Shown piece by piece: positions 5,291 through 10,921 of a stretch of 10,921 bases of DNA. Numbering within the stretch: position 1 is the first letter of the stretch; each line of letters opens with the position of its first letter. The notes under the pieces are model-generated. The model saw only the letters and a list, made by a program, of their open reading frames with translations. It did no database searches and was not told the origin of the DNA. This DNA is from Lachnospiraceae bacterium. GTDB lineage: Bacteria; Bacillota; Clostridia; Lachnospirales; Lachnospiraceae. The stretch is taken from positions 1 through 10,921 of the forward strand of contig JAGDCQ010000134.1 of assembly GCA_017958465.1 (NCBI GenBank), given 5' to 3'. The position numbers and the translations under genes were made by a program.

Positions 5291-7372
5291 ATGAATAAAA
5301 AGATAGTAGCAATAATCCTGGTCCTTTCAATGGCCGCATCCCTCATTGCCTGCGGAAGCAATGAAAAGACCCCTGTCCCCACTTCGTCGCCCTCTCCCAC
5401 GGAGAGCGCTCCCACAGCGGAACCTGCGGATCCTACTCCCACCGCCACTCCCACAGAGACACCGACACCCACTCCTGTTGTAGGCGTTGTGCATGATGCT
5501 ACCTACACCACCACATATAATGTTCCAAAAGGGACCTTCTGTGAGCCCGAAACCCTTACAACAAGGGCATTTATCGCGATAACAACCGGTGACGGCGTGC
5601 TCCTTAGCTGGCGCAGTTTCGGCGAGGCAAACGAGTCCTTCACCCTTAAGAAAACCGGGAACGTGATCTACAGCGGAAACCTAACAAACTACCTGGACAA
5701 GGGCGCAAAGGCAGACGGATCGGCCTACACCCTCAGTTACATAGAAGGCGGTATCCTCAAGGAAGAAAAGGCGGTTGCAGCCGCAAGCGAATACCATGAG
5801 TTTGCGCTCAACATGCCTCCGGATACCTTCCTTCCCAACAACCACCACGCTAAGCACGAAGCCAACGATATGTCTGTAGGCGACCTTGACGGCGACGGAG
5901 ACCTTGAGCTCATAGTGAAATGGTACCCGGACGACGCAAAGGACAACTCCCAGGACGGCTGGACAGGCACACTTATCCTCGACGGCTACGACCTTGATTT
6001 CAACACCTGCACCGCTACTCTCATGTGGCGCATAGACCTCGGCATCAATGTCAGGAGCGGTGCCCACTACACACAGTTCCAGGTTTGGGACTATGACGGC
6101 GACGGCATCGCAGAGATCATCTGCCAGACCGCAGACGGCACCACAACCTACAACGCAAAGCTTGAAGAGACCGGCCACGTAGGCGCTGTCAGCATGTCGC
6201 AGCTTGATCCCCACCTTACAAAAAAGCAGCAGGAATACGACTACAGGCTCACAGCCGAAGGCGCAGGCAAGGTCCTTTCGGGTCCGGAATACCTCACATG
6301 CTTCAACGGTCTTACCGGTGAGATCATCGATTCCGTTCCCTACGTACCCGAGCGCGGACCTGTTGACGCAAAGGGCAATGTAGACATGAATTCCTGGGGC
6401 GACAACTACGGAAACCGCTGTGACCGCTTCCTTGCAGGCACAGCATACATAGACGACGGAGCTCCGGCTGCCATCTTCTGCCGCGGTTACTATGCACGCA
6501 CAACCCTCACAGCCTGGAAGCTCATAGACAAAAAGCTCACTCTTTCCTGGTATTTCGACACTCCACGCGGTACGCCTTACGCAGGCCAGGGCAACCACCA
6601 GCTTGCAATAAACGACGTTGACGGAGACGGTTTTGACGAGATAATCTACGGCGCCCTTGTGATCGACAACGACGGCTCGGTCCTTAACCTCACGGGCCTT
6701 TGCCATGGCGACGCAATGCATGTTTCCGACTTTAACGGTGACGGAAAGCTTGATGTGTTCAGCTGTCATGAGGTTGCGGGAGTCGAATATCAGATAGAGC
6801 TTCACGACGCCGCAACAGCAGAGATCATCTGGGGCGTTCATACCGGAAAAGACACAGGCCGCGCTCTCGCAGCCGATATCGATCCAAGATACCCCGGCGC
6901 AGAGATGTGGGCAGCCGCAAACGGCAACACCTTCGACTGCAACGGAAATGTTATCTACAACAACAAGAAGCCTTCCGTAAACTTCTGCATCTACTGGGAC
7001 GGCGACCTTTTACAGGAGCTTTTCGATTACAACAATCAGCAGGAATACACTCCCGAAGTCCAGAAATGGGACTATGAGAAGCAGAAAGCGGTTGTGCTCC
7101 TTTCCGCAAAGGGCACTGCCGTAAGCAACGGTACAAAAGGAAATGCCGGCCTTGTAGCCGACATAGCAGGTGACTGGCGCGAGGAAGTTATCGTGCGCTG
7201 CACCGGTGATCCTTCAAAGATCAGGGTTTATTCAACGCCTTATACCACGGAATATGTTATCCCCTGCCTTCTCACAGACCGCGCTTACCGCGAAGGCATA
7301 GCCTGGCAGAATACGGCTTACAACCAGCCTGCACACCTTGCAAAGCCTATAGAAGCGTATATTGTCAAATGA
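5291..7372 (+). CDS. yesW: Rhamnogalacturonan lyase, polysaccharide lyase family 11, lipoprotein
   Basis: Predicted 693-residue surface lyase cleaving the rhamnose-galacturonate backbone of RG-I by beta-elimination. The ATG at 5291 follows ACGGAGTTTT; upstream in-frame starts overlap the preceding gene. Residues 1-20 are a lipoprotein signal (MNKK, hydrophobic core) ending in lipobox LIAC, with lipidated Cys21. A linker rich in Pro, Thr and Ser spans about 26-63 and would span the cell wall. About 90-165 is the N-terminal FN3-like domain (LLSWRSFG). The PL11 beta-propeller then follows, with SVGDLDGDGDLE (Asp198), GAHYTQFQVWDYDGDG (Asp267), LSGPEYLTCFNG, GNRCDRFLAG, GYYARTTL, AGQGNHQL, DVDGDGFDE (Asp442) and HGDAMHVSDFNGDG (Asp480). 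The DxDGDG loops are calcium-binding sites in characterised members. The length is normal for the family, and it is last in the operon before a strong terminator. Confidence 0.93.
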   Translation: MNKKIVAIILVLSMAASLIACGSNEKTPVPTSSPSPTESAPTAEPADPTPTATPTETPTPTPVVGVVHDATYTTTYNVPKGTFCEPETLTTRAFIAITTGDGVLLSWRSFGEANESFTLKKTGNVIYSGNLTNYLDKGAKADGSAYTLSYIEGGILKEEKAVAAASEYHEFALNMPPDTFLPNNHHAKHEANDMSVGDLDGDGDLELIVKWYPDDAKDNSQDGWTGTLILDGYDLDFNTCTATLMWRIDLGINVRSGAHYTQFQVWDYDGDGIAEIICQTADGTTTYNAKLEETGHVGAVSMSQLDPHLTKKQQEYDYRLTAEGAGKVLSGPEYLTCFNGLTGEIIDSVPYVPERGPVDAKGNVDMNSWGDNYGNRCDRFLAGTAYIDDGAPAAIFCRGYYARTTLTAWKLIDKKLTLSWYFDTPRGTPYAGQGNHQLAINDVDGDGFDEIIYGALVIDNDGSVLNLTGLCHGDAMHVSDFNGDGKLDVFSCHEVAGVEYQIELHDAATAEIIWGVHTGKDTGRALAADIDPRYPGAEMWAAANGNTFDCNGNVIYNNKKPSVNFCIYWDGDLLQELFDYNNQQEYTPEVQKWDYEKQKAVVLLSAKGTAVSNGTKGNAGLVADIAGDWREEVIVRCTGDPSKIRVYSTPYTTEYVIPCLLTDRAYREGIAWQNTAYNQPAHLAKPIEAYIVK

Positions 7373-7394
7373 ATCTTTTTCATAAACTCCTTAA

Positions 7395-7431
7395 GGAAGA
7401 GCCGGACGCTTGCGCGCCCGGCTCTTTTTCC
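7395..7431 (+). terminator. Rho-independent terminator of the acetylesterase/lyase operon
   Basis: AAGAGCCGG (7397-7405) pairs perfectly with CCGGCTCTT (7418-7426) around a 12-base loop, followed by further T residues to 7429. It begins 24 bases after the lyase stop. On the - strand the stem is followed by CTTCCTT, so it may also weakly terminate the convergent aldo/keto reductase transcript, whose gene ends at 7452. Confidence 0.88.
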
Positions 7432-7451
7432 GTGATCCTTTGGATCCCATA

Positions 7452-8648
7452 TCATTTCTTTTCTTTAGCTTTTCTGAACATGAACTTCCTTGCGATATTG
7501 ATCCCGACCTTGAACGGCAGTGGCCTTAATGCCCTGTCGGCTTCCTTCAGTTTCTCACGGATCGGAAGGTTCTGAGGACAGTGTTTCTCGCACTTTCCGC
7601 AGCCTATGCACTGTGATGCAAAGGCCGGTTCCTTCGTGAGGCCGACAGTCTGTGCATACTGCATACGCCCGTTCATCTTGGACTCTATGTACATGGTGTT
7701 GTAGCAGAAGAAGGTACCCGGTATATCCACGCCCTTCGGACAAGGCATACAGTAGCGGCACCCGGTGCAGCCCACCTTTTCGTTCTCCTTTATGCACTTT
7801 GTAACATTTTTCAGTGTTTCAAGGTCCTTTTCATCAAGCGAGCCCGCCTTTGTTTCCGAAGCCACACGGCAGTTCTCACGCACCATATCCATGGAATTCA
7901 TGCCGGAGAGCACAACAGTCACTTCAGGCTGGTTGTAGAGCCATCTGAAGCCCCATTCCGCAGGGGACCAGCCGCGGCCTGTCTTTTCCATCTCTTTCTT
8001 TGCGGACTCCGGAAGCATCTTCACAAGCTTTCCGCCCCTCAAAGGCTCCATTATCACAACAGGGATGCCCTTTTCTGCCGCTGCCTTAAGGCCGCTGACA
8101 CCTGCCTGTGAGAATTCATCATAGTAGTTGTACTGGATCTGGCACATATCCCAGTCGTAATCGTTAAGGATCTTTAAGAAACCGTCGGTGTTTCCGTGGT
8201 AGGAAAAGCCGATATTGCGGATGGCTCCGCTGGCCTTCTTCTCCTTTATCCAGTCGATGACCCCTACTTTCTTAAGCTTTTCCCACATAGCCACATCCGT
8301 AAGATGGTGCATGAGGTAGTAATCCACGTAGTCGGTCCTCAGCCTCGAAAGCTGCTCGCTAAAATAGCGATCCAGGGCAACATTGCTTGAAACAAGGTAC
8401 TGCGGCAGTTTTGTCGCGATCTTGATCTTATCGCGAATGCCGTTTTTCTCAAGGATCTCGCCGACTGCAGCCTCGCTTCCGCCGTAGATATAGGCTGTGT
8501 CATAATAGTTGATGCCGAGCCTGTAGGCCTCCATGATCTCCCTTTCGGTCTCGATCATATCGATCCTGCCGCCCTTCTGCGGGAAACGCATACACCCAAA
8601 GCCGATCATTGATACATCTTCACCGTGTTTGTCTTTTCTGTACTGCAT
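7452..8648 (-). CDS. Aldo/keto reductase with C-terminal ferredoxin-type Fe-S motifs
   Basis: Predicted 398-residue cytosolic oxidoreductase. The start at 8648 is supported by GGAGG six bases upstream. Residues 1 to about 280 form the (beta/alpha)8 aldo/keto reductase barrel: MIGFGCMRFP near the N-terminus, YYDTAYIYGGSE with Asp50 and Tyr55, ATKLP with Lys80, and DYYLMHH with His114, giving the expected D-Y-K-H tetrad. The C-terminal part has two cysteine clusters, C294-x2-C297-x2-C300-x2-C303-Pro and C347-x2-C350-x2-C353-x3-C357-Pro, the latter a classic 4Fe-4S ferredoxin pattern. Such fusions are common in anaerobic clostridia and presumably link carbonyl reduction to an electron carrier; substrates are unknown. 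It lies convergent to the RG-I operon and 81 bases downstream of the propeller gene, with an inverted repeat before its ribosome binding site. Its involvement in pectin metabolism is not shown. Confidence 0.92.
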   Translation of the reverse strand: MQYRKDKHGEDVSMIGFGCMRFPQKGGRIDMIETEREIMEAYRLGINYYDTAYIYGGSEAAVGEILEKNGIRDKIKIATKLPQYLVSSNVALDRYFSEQLSRLRTDYVDYYLMHHLTDVAMWEKLKKVGVIDWIKEKKASGAIRNIGFSYHGNTDGFLKILNDYDWDMCQIQYNYYDEFSQAGVSGLKAAAEKGIPVVIMEPLRGGKLVKMLPESAKKEMEKTGRGWSPAEWGFRWLYNQPEVTVVLSGMNSMDMVRENCRVASETKAGSLDEKDLETLKNVTKCIKENEKVGCTGCRYCMPCPKGVDIPGTFFCYNTMYIESKMNGRMQYAQTVGLTKEPAFASQCIGCGKCEKHCPQNLPIREKLKEADRALRPLPFKVGINIARKFMFRKAKEKK

Positions 8649-8665
8649 CTTTTTCCTCCGCTGCT

Positions 8666-8689
8666 CGGTACTTAGCTTGGTAAGTACCG
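8666..8689. promoter_or_regulatory. Perfect inverted repeat in the aldo/keto reductase leader
   Basis: CGGTACTTA (8666-8674) and TAAGTACCG (8681-8689) form a perfect 9-bp inverted repeat around a 6-base centre. It sits six bases upstream of the GGAGG at 8655-8659. There is no T-tract on either side, so it is not an ordinary terminator. A repressor operator (palindromic TACTTA-type sites are typical of MarR/HxlR-type redox regulators) or an RNA hairpin masking the ribosome binding site are both possible. Confidence 0.6.
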
Positions 8690-8729
8690 TTGTAAACAGT
8701 GATAATGCCCTTCTCCGCCCATATACTCA

Positions 8730-10034
8730 TTATTTGATATAAACACAACCGCCGGGATACAGGGTCTGCGAATACAGCCTCTTAGGCTGTGGCAGCGCGC
8801 CCTTGCCCTTGTTGTTTTCAATAAGCGTTTTCACATCTGCAGCCTCTCCGCTGAAGATATACGCTTCTGTCCTCGTATAAACGATAACGTCTTCTTTACC
8901 GCGCCCGAAAAGGTCCGCATGGAGCACATACTCCTCGCCTTCAAAGTTCACGGGGAACTCCGTGACCGGCTCTAACCTGTCGTTGTATAACCCCGGGTTT
9001 ACGCCGCCTCCGCGCCTGTAGGCAAGGATATGGTCCTTTCCGTCGCCGTTCCAGTTTGAGAGCGTATCTGCGATGGTAAGCCACCCTTTCGTCTTTCTGT
9101 CCTCTTTTAGGACTTCTTTTCCTTCGCTATCCACAAGGAAAAGGCCGTCTTTGCCGTCCCACTGGCCTTTGTAGCCGTCTCCGCGCTGTATCCTGTCAAG
9201 GCCCGCAAGCTGAAGCCCGGGCGCGCCTTCAATAAAGCGGCCTAAAGCCACGTGCTGGGATTCTATCGATCCGTCATAGCGCCACAGTTCCTTGCCGTCC
9301 GCACTGTAGAGGCAGGTAACACTTCCGCCGACCGCTATCTCGTACTTTCCGTCGCCGTTCACGTCGCCTACCCAGAGGCAGTCCGCATGGTCCTCAAGAT
9401 CCTTGCAGGACCAGAGGATGTTGCCGTTATGGTCCAGCATATCGTATCCTGCCATCACCTCGTCAAAGCCGTCGCCGTTTATATCAAAAGCATAAGGGAA
9501 ATGGCCGATATTTCCGTGGTGTTTCCACATCACGTTAAAATCGTGATCCATTGCCCACATGTCAAAATATCTGTTTTTAAGGATTATCTCGCCCGCGTGC
9601 TCTTTTCCCGTGAGGTTCGCGATGATGATGCAGTCGTGCGCCTCGGGATCGGGAAGCGGATACTTTGCCTTCTCTTTGCCGGTCGCTCCGTCAAGCACGC
9701 AGAACTTTCCGTCCATAACACAAAGGACTTCAAGCTTCCCGTCATTGTCAAAGTCGTAGATCTGGGCAGGGAAATCCGCGCCAAAATGTCCGGGCTTCTC
9801 TACAGGCTTTCCCGCCTGCCACAGCAGTTTTCCCAGAAGATCATACGCTGTTACGCACGTTACGGTATGCGGAACATACCTGTCGTCGATATCGCCGTCG
9901 GCCTGGACAAAAACGACCTCCATGATACCGTCACCGTTGATGTCGCCAAGAAATCCTTTCCCGTGCCCTGCTGCGGAAATGTCGAAACTGCCGATGAGAG
10001 CAGCGGGTACCGTTTTATTTGTGTTCATATTCAT
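8730..10034 (-). CDS. Cytosolic FG-GAP/VCBS-type beta-propeller protein, possibly lyase-related
   Basis: Predicted 434-residue protein of unassigned function. The ATG at 10034 follows an AGGAAGAAGG stretch; there is no signal peptide, unlike most FG-GAP proteins. Repeated blades carry calcium-loop motifs: DINGDG (31-36), DFDNDG (94-99), DINGDG (184-189), DVNGDG (224-229) and a degenerate NWNGDG (327-332), each followed by a strand such as MEVVFV or YEIAVG. Residues about 178-236 align by eye with the PL11 lyase in this window: DGFDEVMAG, then a D-x-x-G turn, then HADCLWVGDVNGDG against HGDAMHVSDFNGDG. It is shorter than PL11 and lacks PL11 signatures such as GNRxDRFLAG and GGQGNHQ-type segments. 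Several polysaccharide lyase families are propellers, so an intracellular lyase or hydrolase acting on RG oligosaccharides is possible, but a non-catalytic binding protein is not excluded. The preceding membrane-protein gene ends 28 bases upstream, so the two are probably co-transcribed. Confidence 0.7.
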   Translation of the reverse strand: MNMNTNKTVPAALIGSFDISAAGHGKGFLGDINGDGIMEVVFVQADGDIDDRYVPHTVTCVTAYDLLGKLLWQAGKPVEKPGHFGADFPAQIYDFDNDGKLEVLCVMDGKFCVLDGATGKEKAKYPLPDPEAHDCIIIANLTGKEHAGEIILKNRYFDMWAMDHDFNVMWKHHGNIGHFPYAFDINGDGFDEVMAGYDMLDHNGNILWSCKDLEDHADCLWVGDVNGDGKYEIAVGGSVTCLYSADGKELWRYDGSIESQHVALGRFIEGAPGLQLAGLDRIQRGDGYKGQWDGKDGLFLVDSEGKEVLKEDRKTKGWLTIADTLSNWNGDGKDHILAYRRGGGVNPGLYNDRLEPVTEFPVNFEGEEYVLHADLFGRGKEDVIVYTRTEAYIFSGEAADVKTLIENNKGKGALPQPKRLYSQTLYPGGCVYIK

Positions 10035-10062
10035 TATGCCTTCTTCCTTCGGTCAATTCGGC

Positions 10063-10569
10063 CTAAAGTGTGTCCTCCATGTACACCTTGTAAAAAAAGA
10101 AAACAGATAGTTTTCTTTCATTCTTCAAAACAATAATCTCATAATCACACGAGCGGGGTTTGCCAAGTATCCGGATCGTTTTACCATCAGAATAAGCATC
10201 ACTAAGATATTGATACTCATCTTCTCTAAATAGTTTCCCAAAAGCCGCTTCACAAAAAATGGCTCCATCCACCCATTTGCCGTCAGGCCACAGGTTGCCC
10301 TCGTGACAGATTTCCGGAAACTTGTTTTTTATCACATTCCATTCCGCCTCCGTCAGTTCAAACCGGGCTGCATATTCTCCGGTATCCTCACGAATTTCTT
10401 TTACAGGTTCAATTTTCCCGAATATGTCTTTGCGTTCGGAAACATACTTTCTGTAGGGACCGGTCTCGGTCTCATAATCGGTCAAAAAAGGTTTTACAAA
10501 AATGTATGATAAAACTGCCAGTAAAACAAGTACAATGGCACATATAATAATTGTTTTATTTTTTCCCAT
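10063..10569 (-). CDS. Small single-pass membrane protein of unknown function
   Basis: Predicted 168 residues. I chose the ATG at 10569 (MGKNK) because GGGAG lies just upstream; an ATG at 10593 would add eight residues without a site. The N-terminus has lysines then one hydrophobic segment (about residues 6-26, TIIICAIVLVLLAVLSYIFV), which is either an anchor or an uncleaved signal; no lipobox is present. The rest is a soluble, charged domain, probably outside the membrane, with a mixed alpha/beta look, two cysteines in the central part (EICHEG, IFCEAA) and one near the end (RSCDYE). I do not recognise a family. The gene is visibly richer in A/T than the neighbouring enzymes and lies 28 bases before the propeller gene, which suggests co-expression. 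Confidence 0.7.
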   Translation of the reverse strand: MGKNKTIIICAIVLVLLAVLSYIFVKPFLTDYETETGPYRKYVSERKDIFGKIEPVKEIREDTGEYAARFELTEAEWNVIKNKFPEICHEGNLWPDGKWVDGAIFCEAAFGKLFREDEYQYLSDAYSDGKTIRILGKPRSCDYEIIVLKNERKLSVFFFYKVYMEDTL

Positions 10570-10659
10570 GGTTTTCTCCCGGTTTATGATCACCGCTACG
10601 GAAATTAACTATACTGCTGGCGTTGGATGAGGTCCGATACCGGGAATAATTCAGCAGAA

Positions 10660-10688
10660 ATATAAACATCGTAATGTTCAATATAAAC
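10660..10688. repeat. Direct repeat ATATAAAC with 21-base period plus a small inverted repeat
   Basis: ATATAAAC occurs at 10660-10667 and 10681-10688, exactly 21 bases apart. Between them AACAT (10665-10669) and ATGTT (10674-10678) form a 5-bp inverted repeat. The spot lies about 90-120 bases upstream of the small membrane protein gene and just after the probable glycosyltransferase. It could be an activator site spaced by two helical turns, or A/T-rich chance. Confidence 0.25.
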
Positions 10689-10712
10689 CTGATTCGAGTA
10701 GTCTGGTGTTCC

Positions 10713-10921
10713 TTAGTTAAACCTTACTATTTTGTGAGCAATGGAATAAAACATCCTGACGAGCGTGCGTCCGGGTTTTCCCGGGATCGTCAGCAGCACG
10801 AGTATCCCCTTGTGATACCTGTGCTCCCACTTCGGATCGAATTCCCTGAAGGAAGCCCACATTTTCTCGAGCACTTCATAGCTTTCGGGACTTCCGTTGA
10901 GCCTTGCAAATATAAGCGAAA
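10713..10921 (-). CDS. C-terminal end of a probable family 2 glycosyltransferase (partial)
   Basis: A - strand frame is open from the right edge to a TAA at 10713-10715, giving the last 68 residues of a protein whose start lies outside the window. The fragment carries YEVLEKMW, REFDPKWEHRY, a short hydrophobic patch ILVLLTIPGKPGR, and ends YSIAHKIVRFN. This layout (Trp-containing helix, a Pro-Gly-x-Pro-Gly-Arg turn, then a basic amphipathic end finishing in FN) is what I recall from the C-termini of family 2 glycosyltransferases of Lachnospiraceae-type polysaccharide clusters. The catalytic part is not visible, so the assignment rests on the tail alone. The 143-base gap to the next gene suggests a separate transcript. 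Confidence 0.5.
   Translation of the reverse strand, partial: SLIFARLNGSPESYEVLEKMWASFREFDPKWEHRYHKGILVLLTIPGKPGRTLVRMFYSIAHKIVRFN

Noticed and set aside
5366..5480. Repetitive Pro/Thr-coding stretch as a CRISPR or tandem DNA repeat
   Set aside because: It is in-frame low-complexity linker coding after a lipobox, with irregular units and no conserved repeat length.
5681..6841. 386-codon open frame antisense to the PL11 lyase
   Set aside because: Its translation is an unnatural run of Val and Cys, mirror of the GAC/GGC-rich calcium loops of the lyase; no start signal and no recognisable domain.
9252..10136. 294-codon + strand frame over the propeller gene
   Set aside because: The - strand frame has repeated DxNGDG motifs and a plausible start; the + strand frame is its shadow and runs through the neighbouring intergenic space.

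Overview
The window looks like a pectin (rhamnogalacturonan I, RG-I) utilisation locus from a Gram-positive anaerobe, most likely a Clostridia/Lachnospiraceae-type gut or rumen bacterium. The grounds are strong GGAGG-type ribosome binding sites, a lipobox lipoprotein with a long Pro/Thr linker, DUF624 membrane proteins, an aldo/keto reductase with two ferredoxin-type Fe-S motifs, and gene content resembling the Bacillus subtilis yes cluster. The taxon is an inference; no rRNA or other marker is present.

Left part (1-2668): an AraC-family regulator on the + strand converges on two tandem DUF624 (YesL/YesV-like) membrane proteins on the - strand. The araC terminator appears to lie inside the 3' end of the opposing DUF624 gene. 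Centre (2669-2973): a divergent intergenic region with a clear - strand promoter whose core elements overlap an inverted repeat. Centre-right (2974-7430): a three-gene + strand operon consisting of a three-domain SGNH/CE12 rhamnogalacturonan acetylesterase without signal peptide, a YesU-like DUF1961 protein and a PL11 rhamnogalacturonan lyase lipoprotein, closed by a strong hairpin terminator.

Right part (7452-10921), all - strand, listed in transcription order: the 3' end of a probable glycosyltransferase at the right edge, a small single-pass membrane protein of unknown function, a cytosolic FG-GAP/VCBS-type beta-propeller protein of 434 aa distantly resembling PL11, and an Fe-S aldo/keto reductase preceded by a perfect 9-bp inverted repeat.

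Proposed joint role: the surface-anchored PL11 lyase cuts the RG-I backbone, fragments enter through a transporter not present in this window, and the cytosolic CE12 esterase, YesU-like protein and possibly the propeller protein process them. The AraC protein is the likely regulator. The best candidate for something undescribed is the cytosolic propeller protein with its membrane-protein partner. The CE12 esterase is also notable for Asp where Asn is expected in the oxyanion-hole motif.
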